Below are positions 15,791 to 25,701 of a DNA stretch of 33,355 nt, in pieces. The notes below the pieces were generated by a model. That model searched no databases. It was not told the DNA's origin and saw only the letters and a list, made by a program, of their open reading frames with translations. The number at the start of each line of letters is the position of its first letter. Position 1 is the stretch's first letter. The stretch comes from WLMZ01 sp031367435 (lineage in GTDB: Bacteria; Actinomycetota; Acidimicrobiia; Acidimicrobiales; Ilumatobacteraceae), in NCBI GenBank assembly GCA_031367435.1, contig JANLPV010000046.1:1-33355 (forward strand), written 5' to 3'. The translations under genes and the position numbers were made by a program.

Positions 15791-18001
15791 GTGCTCGCTG
15801 CTGAACAAGTCGGCTGGTTCCTCGACCACGCCTTCCTCATCCCCATCATTCCGGGCATCGCGTTCGCGTTCATCATATTGATTGGCAAGCGTCTGCCGAT
15901 GAAGGGAAGCGAGATCGGACTGGCCTCTATGGCAGCGTCGCTCGTGCTCTCGATTGGTCTGACGTATCAGTGGATTCAGCGCTCCGAGACCTCGGTGGAG
16001 CCCGTCATTCGCAAGGTGGTGTGGTGGCAAAGCGGTGGCGTGCAGTTCAGCTTTGGTCAGCACATCGATGGCCTCGCGGTCGTGATGTTGTTGCTCGTCG
16101 CGTTCATCTCCACGTTGGTGCAGGTGTACTCGCTCGAATACCTGCGTGGCGATCGTCGCTACACCCACTTCTTCGCTGCGCTCACGTTGTTCAGTGCAGG
16201 AATGTTGATGATGGTGCTGGCCGAGAACATGGTGCAGCTCATCCTCGGCTGGGAGATCATGGGCCTGTGCTCGTTCATGCTCATCGGTCATTGGTGGGAA
16301 GAAGAAGCAAATAGCCGCGCTGCACTCAAGGCGTTCTGGACGGTTCGCGTTGGCGACATTGGTCTGCTCGTGGGTACCGGCATCATCTTCTTCGGCGCAA
16401 ACACCTATGCGCAGGCTCAGGGCAGCAACGGCTTCAGCATCGCTGCCATCAACGAGTGGGCGCTGAAGGACACCGGTGCCTCGCACACGCTCTTGCTCTG
16501 GGGATGTGTGGCGCTGTTCATTGCGTGTATTGGTAAGAGTGGTCAGTTCCCGCTGCACACGTGGCTACCCGATGCGATGGCCGGACCCACGCCCGTCAGT
16601 TCGCTCTTGCACTCGAGCACGATGGTCGTTGCTGGCGTGTTCCTTGTTGCCCGGCTGTATCCGCTGTTCCACACCGGTCTCGATATCAATGTCGCAGGTC
16701 AACACTTCAACCTCATCGCCGTCATAGGTGGCATCACCATTGTCATTGCCGCGGCGCTCGCGTTTGTGCAGACCGACATCAAGAAGGTGTTGGCGTACTC
16801 AACCGTTAGTCAGTTGGGCTACATGATGATGGGCCTCGGCGTCGGAGCATGGACCCCGGCCGTCTTTCACATCTTCACCCACGCCTTCTTCAAGTGCTGT
16901 CTGTTCCTGTGCGCTGGTTCGGTTGCGCATAGCGGCAGCCATCACAGCTTCGAGATGAAGAAGGACATGGGTGGTTTGTGGCGCAAGATGCCTGTTACAG
17001 CGGCGTGCTGGATTATTTCCACGATGGCGTTGTGTGGCGTTCCATTCTTCAGTGGTTTCTTCTCCAAAGACGAGATCATCGATAACGCGCACAACAACGG
17101 TTACAAGGTGTTCTGGATCATTGGTCTGGTCGGCGCGTTCATGACCACCGCGTATATGACCCGAGCCACGTACCTCACGTTCTTCGGTACGGCTCGCGGC
17201 GCCGCGGCCGGTGAGCACCACGAGGTCGAGCATGCCGTCGCGCATAACACAGCCGTCGCGCATGACACAGCCGTCGCGCATGACACAGTCGACGCACACG
17301 CCAGCCACGACGCACACGCCAGCCACGACGCACATGATGCGCACGCCGGTCCGCATGAGTCGCCGGCGCTGATCACCGTGCCATTGATCATTCTTGCGTC
17401 GTTGGCGTTGCTCGCCGGCTATCTCAATGCGGCCCCATTAAAGATCGAGAAGTTCACGGAGTGGTTCGCCAGCGAAAAGCGCGAGCCCTTCCCCGAACTC
17501 GCGAGCGCAACATTCAAGTGGATCAACGCGCTGCCGTCCATTGCGTTGGTGGCAGCCGGTTTCGCGATCAGCCTCGTGATCTGTCGTGGTTTGTACGGAA
17601 GCGGCAAGTTCGTACTGAAGGGCATCACCGAGCGCTCGCAGCCGCTGTATGCCGGCTACACGTTCCTTGCCAACAAGTACTACCTCGATGCGCTGTACGA
17701 GAACGTCATCGTTCGCGGCATCGCGTATCCCATCAGCAAGGCGGCCTACTGGGTCAACCAGCGAGTCATCGATCGTGCGGTCAACGAAGTAGGTCTCGGC
17801 GGCCGCAAGTTGGGCAACTGGGTGTACCGAAACATCGACCAACGCGTGGTCGACGGCGCGGTCAACGGATCTGGTGCCGCGGCTCGCGGCTCGGGTAGCG
17901 CGTTGCGGCCAGTTCAGTCAGGCAAAGTCAACCAATACGGGGCACTGCTCTTCGGAGCCGCCGCTATCGGCGCCCTCGTTCTCGTCATCGTCAATACCTG
18001 A
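15791..18001 (+). CDS. nuoL: NADH-quinone oxidoreductase subunit L with His-rich insert
   Basis: A 736-residue antiporter-like subunit from GTG 15791. It is longer than the usual 610-660 residues. Core motifs are NMVQLILGWEIMGLCSF, GKSGQFPLHTWLPDAMAGPTPVS, HSSTMVVAGVFL and DIKKVLAYSTVSQLGYMMMGLG. NuoL pumps protons at the distal end of the membrane arm and provides the long lateral helix. Two extensions explain the length. A loop at about residues 475-522 contains 13 His among Ala, Asp and Val. A C-terminal region after about residue 640 has a repeated V(I/V)D-AVN pattern and ends in a final helix. nuoM follows after 14 bases with a GAGGAG ribosome binding site. Confidence 0.95.
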   Translation: MLAAEQVGWFLDHAFLIPIIPGIAFAFIILIGKRLPMKGSEIGLASMAASLVLSIGLTYQWIQRSETSVEPVIRKVVWWQSGGVQFSFGQHIDGLAVVMLLLVAFISTLVQVYSLEYLRGDRRYTHFFAALTLFSAGMLMMVLAENMVQLILGWEIMGLCSFMLIGHWWEEEANSRAALKAFWTVRVGDIGLLVGTGIIFFGANTYAQAQGSNGFSIAAINEWALKDTGASHTLLLWGCVALFIACIGKSGQFPLHTWLPDAMAGPTPVSSLLHSSTMVVAGVFLVARLYPLFHTGLDINVAGQHFNLIAVIGGITIVIAAALAFVQTDIKKVLAYSTVSQLGYMMMGLGVGAWTPAVFHIFTHAFFKCCLFLCAGSVAHSGSHHSFEMKKDMGGLWRKMPVTAACWIISTMALCGVPFFSGFFSKDEIIDNAHNNGYKVFWIIGLVGAFMTTAYMTRATYLTFFGTARGAAAGEHHEVEHAVAHNTAVAHDTAVAHDTVDAHASHDAHASHDAHDAHAGPHESPALITVPLIILASLALLAGYLNAAPLKIEKFTEWFASEKREPFPELASATFKWINALPSIALVAAGFAISLVICRGLYGSGKFVLKGITERSQPLYAGYTFLANKYYLDALYENVIVRGIAYPISKAAYWVNQRVIDRAVNEVGLGGRKLGNWVYRNIDQRVVDGAVNGSGAAARGSGSALRPVQSGKVNQYGALLFGAAAIGALVLVIVNT
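17234..17329 (+). repeat. 18-base tandem repeats encoding the NuoL His-rich loop
   Basis: Three 18-base units (17234-17251, 17252-17269, 17270-17287) read Ala-Val-Ala-His-Asn/Asp-Thr; the last two are identical and the first differs at one base. After six bases, two identical 18-base units (17294-17311, 17312-17329) read Ala-His-Ala-Ser-His-Asp. Identity at DNA level points to recent slippage or duplication inside nuoL. Confidence 0.85.
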
Positions 18002-18015
18002 GGAGCCTCACGGCA

Positions 18016-19641
18016 ATGGATGTACTCCGCACCAACAACGCGCTACTCACGATCGGCACCTTCTTGCCGCTCGTTGGTGTACTCGTCATGATGTTCATCC
18101 CCAAGGGGAAGGAACTGTTGCACAAGCAGATCGCGTTGCTCACCGCGCTTGCCACATTGGTGGTCGGGGTGTACACGCTGACGAAGTTCAGCTATGGCAG
18201 CGCCGGCAAGTTGCAGTTCTTCGCCGACACGCCGTGGATCAAAGTCATCCATAGCAACTTCACGGTTGGCCTCGATGGTCTGAGCCTGCCGCTGTACATC
18301 TTGAGCATGGTCGTCACCGTGCTGGTGATGATCTATTCGTGGGATCACATCCCGTCGCCGGGTAATCCGAAGGCGTTTCTGATTCTCATGCTGGTGCTCC
18401 AGGTTGGCATGGCCGGCACCTTCATCGCGCAAGACCTCATCTTGTTCTTCGTCTTCTTCGAACTCGTGCTGTTGCCGATGTACTTCATGATCGGTGTCTG
18501 GGGTGGCGAAGATCGCCAATACGCATCGCTCAAGTTCTTCCTCTACACCATGTTCGGTTCGGCGCTCATGCTCGTCGCCTTTCTCGCCTTGTACTTCCAA
18601 GTGTCGGGCAAGGTGCCAGCAGGCGAGGCCAGCTTCAGCATCCCGTATCTGGCAGCTCACGGTGGACTGCTTGGCAAGACGGTGCAGATCTGGATCTTCG
18701 CGGGCATGTTCATCGGCTTCGCCGTCAAGGTGCCGATGTTTCCTTTCCACACGTGGCTTCCCGACGCGCATACGCAGGCACCTACCCAAGGCTCGGTCAT
18801 CCTGGCCGCGATTCTGCTGAAGTTGGGCACGTACGGATTCGTCCGCATTGCCATTCCGATCCTTCCGACGGCCGCCAAGTCGTGGGCACCATGGATCGGT
18901 GGTCTCGCGATCATCGGCATCATCTATGGCGCGCTTGGCTGCCTCGCCCAAACCGACATGAAGCGACTCATCGCCTTCAGCTCCGTCGCGCACATGGGCT
19001 TTGTCATGCTCGGTATCTCCACGCTGACCCCCCTCGGCTTCAACGCGGCAGTATTTGGCATGGTGGCGCACGGCCTCATCACGGGCATGTTGTTCTTTAT
19101 TGCTGGATCGGTGAAGGAGCGTTATCACACCCTTGAAATCAAGCGTCTCGGCGGCATGCTCATCTCGATGCCAAAGATGGGGTGGATTCTTGGTTTCTGC
19201 GTCATGGCATCGCTCGGTTTACCCGGGCTCGCCGGCTTCTGGGGTGAGTTCCCAGCAATCATCTCCTCGTACTCACCCGCGGCCGGTCTGAATCACAACG
19301 TGTTCAGGGTCTTCATGGTGATTGCCGCCCTCGGCACCGTTCTCGCGGCCGGGTACTTGCTGTGGTTGTTCCAGCGGGTGGCATTCGGCGAACCCAAGGC
19401 TGAGTTTGTTGGTGCCGGCGTGCGTCACGACGACGGCCACGGCCACGGTGGCGCTTCCCACGACGATGCCCACACAGCGGTCGACCACTCGAGCGATATC
19501 CACGATGTCACGTTCTTCGAGTGGGTGGCGTGGACACCGTTCCTCGTTGCCATCGTTGTCTTTGGTGTGTACCCACAACTGATGTTCAAGATCATCGATC
19601 CAGCCGTGCAAGTGACGCTCAAGGCATTTGGGAAGGGCTGA
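18016..19641 (+). CDS. nuoM: NADH-quinone oxidoreductase subunit M
   Basis: A 541-residue antiporter-like subunit with about 14 helices. Core motifs are FFELVLLPMYFMIGVWGGEDR (channel Glu), VPMFPFHTWLPDAHTQAPT (with VK just before) and TDMKRLIAFSSVAHMGFVMLGI. Between the last helices is a loop at residues 469-497 with 7 His plus many Asp and Gly (HDDGHGHGG and following), echoing the His-rich loop of NuoL. NuoM is one of three proton-pumping subunits of the membrane arm. The stop is 3 bases before the nuoN start. Confidence 0.95.
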   Translation: MDVLRTNNALLTIGTFLPLVGVLVMMFIPKGKELLHKQIALLTALATLVVGVYTLTKFSYGSAGKLQFFADTPWIKVIHSNFTVGLDGLSLPLYILSMVVTVLVMIYSWDHIPSPGNPKAFLILMLVLQVGMAGTFIAQDLILFFVFFELVLLPMYFMIGVWGGEDRQYASLKFFLYTMFGSALMLVAFLALYFQVSGKVPAGEASFSIPYLAAHGGLLGKTVQIWIFAGMFIGFAVKVPMFPFHTWLPDAHTQAPTQGSVILAAILLKLGTYGFVRIAIPILPTAAKSWAPWIGGLAIIGIIYGALGCLAQTDMKRLIAFSSVAHMGFVMLGISTLTPLGFNAAVFGMVAHGLITGMLFFIAGSVKERYHTLEIKRLGGMLISMPKMGWILGFCVMASLGLPGLAGFWGEFPAIISSYSPAAGLNHNVFRVFMVIAALGTVLAAGYLLWLFQRVAFGEPKAEFVGAGVRHDDGHGHGGASHDDAHTAVDHSSDIHDVTFFEWVAWTPFLVAIVVFGVYPQLMFKIIDPAVQVTLKAFGKG

Positions 19642-19644
19642 GCG

Positions 19645-21162
19645 GTGATTGCTTCGTTCCTCGTCGCCGCGGGTGGTTTCACGCCGCCCAAAGTCGACTA
19701 TCACGCGCTGGCACCCGAGATGATTCTCGCCGCCGGTATCTGCGTGGTGTTGATCGTGGATCTGTTCGTGAGTGAGAGCAAGAAGTGGCTGACCGCCACT
19801 CTTGCGGGGTTCAGCCTGCTCGCAGCGCTGGTTCCGGTCGTCACGCTCGCTGTCATTGGCAGCGACACGCGCTCGATGTTCGACGGTCGATACGTGATCG
19901 ACAACTTCAGCCTGATCATGAAGGCAATGTTTCTCATCACCGGTTACGTCGTGGTGTTGCTCTCCACCAATGAAATTGAAGAGGGCGGTTACTATCAGGG
20001 CGAGTATTACGTGCTCTTGCTGAGCAGCGTCCTCGGCATGGTGATGATGACCTCGGCCCGCGATCTCGTGAGTGTGTTCATTGCCTTCGAATTCCTGTCG
20101 ATTCCCACGTACATGCTCGCCGCGTGGCGCAAGCGCGACCCGAAGAGCAACGAAGCCGGGATGAAGTATTTCTTGCTCGGGGTGTTCGCGAGCGCTCTGA
20201 TGCTGTACGGCATGAGCCTCCTCTACGGCGTTGCCAACAGCACGTTGCTCGTCGACATTGGCAAAGCAGTCACGATCAAGGGCCAATACAAGGGTGTCGA
20301 AGTCCTTGCTGTTGTCTTTGTCGTCGTCGGATTCGCGTTCAAGGTGAGCGCAGTGCCGTTTCATTCATGGGCACCAGACACATACGAAGGCGCCCCGACG
20401 CCGGTGACCGCCTTCTTGTCCGTTGCCTCCAAGGCTGGCGGCTTTGTGGCGATGGTGGTCATGTTGTACCTCGCCTTCCCTCACGCCGAGAAGGTGTGGC
20501 AGCCGTTCATTTTCGTGCTCGCTGCCGCAACGATGACGTTGGGCAATCTGGTGGCGCTCAAGCAGACCAACATCGTGCGCATGCTTGCGTATTCATCGAT
20601 CAGTCAGGGGGGCTTCATCTTGATGCCGCTCGTGGTCGCTGGAACGAAAGCCACGGAAACATCGCTCAAAACCGTTGTGGTGTATTTGCTCGTCTATGCC
20701 GCCACGAACCTCGGTGTCTTTGGCGTCGTCATCGCCGTCAGCCGCAAGACGCACAGCGGCGACATCACCAGCTTCGGTGGTCTGATGAGTTATGCGCCAG
20801 GGTTGGCAGCTCTGATGACGTTCCTCTTGGCTTCGCTGGCAGGCATTCCCCCGTTCGGTGGATGGTTCGCAAAGCTCAACGCATTTCGAGCGGTGCTGCA
20901 AGCCGGCACCGGACTCGGATACGCCATCGCGATCATCGGCGCGATCAACACGGTGATTGCCTTTGGCTATTACGGCAACATCATGCGGGAGATGTGGATG
21001 AAGCCTGCTCCCGACGGCGACATCACTCCCATTAAGACCCCACCGTCGTTGGTGGCGGCGCTCGCGATCACTGGCACGGGCACCCTCGTCCTTGGTCTCC
21101 TGCCCGGTCTGGTGTTGAGGTTTGGCGACCTGAGCGCGCTCACTGGTGCTCTCGGCCGCTGA
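19645..21162 (+). CDS. nuoN: NADH-quinone oxidoreductase subunit N
   Basis: A 505-residue antiporter-like membrane subunit from GTG 19645. Landmarks are FIAFEFLSIPTYMLAAWRKRD (channel Glu), KVSAVPFHSWAPDTYEGAPTPV, KQTNIVRMLAYSSISQGGFI and SLAGIPPFGGWFAKL. NuoN is the pumping subunit closest to NuoK. It ends the nuo series; the next gene, midA, begins 17 bases before its stop. Confidence 0.95.
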   Translation: MIASFLVAAGGFTPPKVDYHALAPEMILAAGICVVLIVDLFVSESKKWLTATLAGFSLLAALVPVVTLAVIGSDTRSMFDGRYVIDNFSLIMKAMFLITGYVVVLLSTNEIEEGGYYQGEYYVLLLSSVLGMVMMTSARDLVSVFIAFEFLSIPTYMLAAWRKRDPKSNEAGMKYFLLGVFASALMLYGMSLLYGVANSTLLVDIGKAVTIKGQYKGVEVLAVVFVVVGFAFKVSAVPFHSWAPDTYEGAPTPVTAFLSVASKAGGFVAMVVMLYLAFPHAEKVWQPFIFVLAAATMTLGNLVALKQTNIVRMLAYSSISQGGFILMPLVVAGTKATETSLKTVVVYLLVYAATNLGVFGVVIAVSRKTHSGDITSFGGLMSYAPGLAALMTFLLASLAGIPPFGGWFAKLNAFRAVLQAGTGLGYAIAIIGAINTVIAFGYYGNIMREMWMKPAPDGDITPIKTPPSLVAALAITGTGTLVLGLLPGLVLRFGDLSALTGALGR

Positions 21163-22186
21163 CGAAATCCGCGCCGCGATTGCGGATGCGGGTGGCGCGA
21201 TCACCTTCGAACGGTTCATGCAGATTGCTCTGTATGGCGAATCGGGGTTCTATACCACCGTCGGCTCTGCCGGTCGACGCGGAGACTTCATCACGAGTCC
21301 TGAAGTTGGCCCTCTGTTCGGTGCCGTATTGGCGCGGATGCTTGACGCCGTGTGGCACCGCTTGGGCGAGCCGGCCCGCTTCAGCGTTATCGATGCGGGA
21401 GCCGGTCCCGGCACCCTCGCTCGAACCATTCGCGCCGCAGCGCCGGAGTGTCTGCAGTCCCTCGATTATGTTGCAGTCGAGTCTTCCGCCCGACAACGCG
21501 AACGGCACCCCGGTTGGGTCACCTCGTTGGCGGAGCTTCCCTGCGAACCAATTGTTGGGGTCATCATTGCCAACGAGTTGCTCGACAACCTCGCGTTTCG
21601 TTTGTTCGTGATGGACGGCGGTTGGCGAGAGGCCTATGTCACCGCGCAGCCCGACGGAACCTTTGCCGAGGTGTTGCGTCTGGCCGACGACACGGCTGAC
21701 CTTGCCTTGCCGTCAATCCGCACGCATGGTGCCCGGCTGCCGATACAGCAACGAGCGTCTGAGTGGGTGCAATCCGCTCGTTCTTTGATTGATCGTGGCA
21801 CGCTGCTCATCGTCGACTACGGCACTGCGAGCTCGACCAGTCTTGCGATGAGGCCGTGGCGCGAATGGCTTCGCACGTTTCGGGAACATGAGCGGGGTGG
21901 CCATTACCTGTTCGAGCCCGGCTCACAAGACATCACCGTCGAGATCGCGTTCGACCAAATCCGAGGAGCAGACAAAGACGGCGCGATCGTGCGCACACAG
22001 AGGCAGTTTCTCCAACGATGGGGCATCGACGACCTCGTTGCTGATGGTCAACGAGCGTGGCTCGAACATGCCTCGCGCCCCACCGTTGCTGCCTTAACAA
22101 TGCGCAGTAGGGTCCGCGAGGCGCAGGCATTGTGTGATCCAGAAGGACTCGGAGCCTTTGTAGTCATTGAGTTTGCGAGCGATTGA
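21146..22186 (+). CDS. midA: SAM-dependent methyltransferase, MidA/NDUFAF7 family
   Basis: A 346-residue protein from GTG 21146, overlapping nuoN by 17 bases. The N-terminal ITFERFMQIALYGESGFYT and RGDFITSPEVGPLFG motifs are diagnostic of the MidA/NDUFAF7 (DUF185) family. VIDAGAGPGTLARTI is the SAM-binding motif I, and IIANELLDNLAFR and LIVDYGT follow in the usual order. In mitochondria NDUFAF7 dimethylates an arginine of the NuoD homologue NDUFS2 early in complex I assembly. Its fusion to the nuo operon by overlap strongly suggests the same job here, with NuoD as target; that target is inference. It is the last gene of the operon. Confidence 0.92.
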   Translation: MLSAADEIRAAIADAGGAITFERFMQIALYGESGFYTTVGSAGRRGDFITSPEVGPLFGAVLARMLDAVWHRLGEPARFSVIDAGAGPGTLARTIRAAAPECLQSLDYVAVESSARQRERHPGWVTSLAELPCEPIVGVIIANELLDNLAFRLFVMDGGWREAYVTAQPDGTFAEVLRLADDTADLALPSIRTHGARLPIQQRASEWVQSARSLIDRGTLLIVDYGTASSTSLAMRPWREWLRTFREHERGGHYLFEPGSQDITVEIAFDQIRGADKDGAIVRTQRQFLQRWGIDDLVADGQRAWLEHASRPTVAALTMRSRVREAQALCDPEGLGAFVVIEFASD

Positions 22187-22312
22187 ACCCCTCTTCGCAA
22201 CTGTGTGCTCGCATATCGAAATGGGTCGAGTGACCTATTCAGATTCATAGCCCGCTTCCGTACTCTTGAGTTGTGGCTCGAAGGGCGAGCGATAACAGGG
22301 AGCAGGGTAGAA

Positions 22313-23455
22313 ATGAAAACGCAAACAGAAGGTCTCAAAGACTCCAGCGTGTTGAAGCGGCTTACGGGTCGCCTCGGCATCGGAGTTCTCATGCTTGGTT
22401 CGTTGACCGTCGCGGGTGTGTCTACCTCGCTGGTCACGGCGAATGCGACGCCATCGGCAAAGGTCACTCTTTGTCACGCCACGGCGATCAACAGTAATCC
22501 ATACGCCAAGATCACTGTCGATATTGCATCCATTCTGAGCGAAGGTCATCGCGCTCATGCTGATGACATCATCCCTCCGTTTGCTGACTTCGCCGGTCTC
22601 AATTGGGACACCGATCACATCGCGATCTGGAACAACGGTTGCAAGACTGGGCAGTCGAATTGCGACAGCGTCAGCGTGAGCTCATCCAATGAGGATGATC
22701 AGTCGGACAACGAAGATCAGTCGGACAACGAAGATCAGTCGTGTGGTTCGTGCGATAACGGTGGTATCAGTGCTTCGCACAGCAACGAGGGTCAACAGGG
22801 TGACGACAGCGACAACAGCGACAGCGGTGACAACAGCGACGACGGCGATGACAGCTGCCCGCCAGTGGCACCTCACCTTCAGCTGAACAAGCTCGTCATC
22901 AACAATGACGAAGGCAATGCAGCGTTCGACGACTTCACCCTCACGGCCACGGCCGAAGGCGATGGCCCAAGCGTCATCGACGGCATTGACCCAGACGGAA
23001 GTGCCACAGTCGGTATCGGCGCCGATGTCGAAGCCGGTGTTACCTACGTGCTCACCGAAAGCGGCCCTGACGGCTACAGCTCAGCCGGGTGGGTCTGTGA
23101 CGGCGGAACCCAGGATGGCAACACCATCACGCTCGCCGACGGTGGAGATGTGAATTGCACCATCACCAACAACGACGATGTCGTCGACCCCCCTGTCACC
23201 GAGGCCCCGACCACGACAGCTGCTCCGACCACGACAGCTGTTCCGACCACGACTGCAGCTGGCCCGACCACGACAGCTGCTCCGACGTCGAGCTCAGTTG
23301 CCGATCAGGGCAGCGACGCATTGGTGCCAACAACGGCTCCGATTCGTCTGCCTGTAACCGGTGGTTCGTCAAGCTCGGCAGTTCTCCTCGCAAGTATTGG
23401 TGTACTGCTTGGTCTGGCAATGACGATGTTCGCACGTCGTCGCCGCTCGGCCTGA
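22313..23455 (+). CDS. LPxTG-like cell-surface protein with acidic linker
   Basis: A 380-residue exported protein. ATG 22313 is chosen over upstream in-frame codons because a positively charged stretch and a hydrophobic signal segment (GIGVLMLGSLTVAGVSTSL) follow directly. Order of parts: a Cys/His domain at about 50-110 with KVTLCHAT, NPYAKI, GHRAHADDIIP; an Asp/Ser/Asn-rich linker at about 122-183; a prealbumin-like beta domain at about 185-285 ending CTITNND; a Thr/Pro/Ala stalk; and a sorting-like end with LPVTG at 346-350, a hydrophobic segment and RRRR. The layout suggests covalent or membrane anchoring at the cell surface, perhaps as an adhesin or scaffold. No sortase gene lies in the window. 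A weak TTCAGA/TACTCT promoter pair at 22238-22266 is possible. Confidence 0.75.
   Translation: MKTQTEGLKDSSVLKRLTGRLGIGVLMLGSLTVAGVSTSLVTANATPSAKVTLCHATAINSNPYAKITVDIASILSEGHRAHADDIIPPFADFAGLNWDTDHIAIWNNGCKTGQSNCDSVSVSSSNEDDQSDNEDQSDNEDQSCGSCDNGGISASHSNEGQQGDDSDNSDSGDNSDDGDDSCPPVAPHLQLNKLVINNDEGNAAFDDFTLTATAEGDGPSVIDGIDPDGSATVGIGADVEAGVTYVLTESGPDGYSSAGWVCDGGTQDGNTITLADGGDVNCTITNNDDVVDPPVTEAPTTTAAPTTTAVPTTTAAGPTTTAAPTSSSVADQGSDALVPTTAPIRLPVTGGSSSSAVLLASIGVLLGLAMTMFARRRRSA
22697..22740 (+). repeat. 18-base tandem repeat in the acidic linker of the surface protein
   Basis: The unit GATCAGTCGGACAACGAA occurs twice exactly (22697-22714, 22715-22732), followed by a partial third copy. It encodes repeated Asp-Gln-Ser-Asp-Asn-Glu. 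Confidence 0.85.
23207..23281 (+). repeat. Pro-Thr-Thr-Thr-Ala repeats in the stalk of the surface protein
   Basis: Near-identical units beginning CCGACCACGACAGCTG occur at 23207, 23225 and 23264, with a 21-base variant at 23243. They encode the Pro-Thr-Thr-Thr-Ala stalk that would carry the protein through the cell wall. Confidence 0.85.
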
Positions 23456-23500
23456 GTGATCAACGAATAACTCAATACAACGAATATCTCAGCAACAGAT

Positions 23501-23569
23501 GAGGAGGGCCCCGCCGGGGTACTTCAGAAGCTCCGGCGGGGCTTCAGAAGTCGGGCGAGGGCCCTCCTC
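23501..23569 (+). terminator. Nested inverted repeat between the surface protein gene and acs
   Basis: An 11-base outer pair, GAGGAGGGCCC (23501-23511) and GGGCCCTCCTC (23559-23569), encloses an inner 9-base pair, CCCCGCCGG (23509-23517) and CCGGCGGGG (23533-23541). The left arms overlap by three bases, so the full inner and outer stems compete. The direct repeat CTTCAGAAG occurs at 23522-23530 (inner loop) and 23542-23550. There is no T-run. It likely ends the surface-protein transcript; an additional regulatory role for acs is possible. Confidence 0.65.
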
Positions 23570-23645
23570 GCGTGAGCGAGTCGACTGAGTTCCGCGCCGT
23601 TCGTGCGAACATGACGCCGTCACTAGAGTTGCGTCAGATAGCGAC

Positions 23646-23652
23646 AGGAGGG
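23646..23652 (+). promoter_or_regulatory. Ribosome binding site that sets the acs start
   Basis: AGGAGGG lies 9 bases before ATG 23662. It favours this ATG over the open frame that extends upstream to a GTG at 23572, beside the hairpin. Confidence 0.75.
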
Positions 23653-23661
23653 ACGTACATC

Positions 23662-25611
<1,950 letters not shown>

Positions 25612-25701
25612 ACGCCATCCGAGCCGTCATGCCGTCGTTGGCACCGAGCACGCGAGTTGAGAATTCCTTAACCCGCGAGCCGACTGTGCCGATACAACAA
25701 C

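Noticed and set aside
15425..16558. A 377-codon open frame on the minus strand opposite nuoK/nuoL
   Set aside because: It is antisense to clearly conserved complex I subunits and has a His/Glu/Arg/Gln-rich composition typical of reverse-frame shadows.
17234..17329. Regular repeats in nuoL considered as a CRISPR array
   Set aside because: Units are 18 bases, contiguous, in frame and without spacers; they encode protein repeats.
18043..19128. A 361-codon minus-strand open frame inside nuoM, and a similar one at 19273-20364
   Set aside because: Both are antisense shadows of membrane-protein genes, with the same His/Asp/Glu/Gln-rich character and no recognisable motif.
23207..23281. Repeats in the surface-protein gene considered as a CRISPR or mobile element end
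   Set aside because: They are in-frame Pro/Thr/Ala codon repeats without spacers or flanking duplications.
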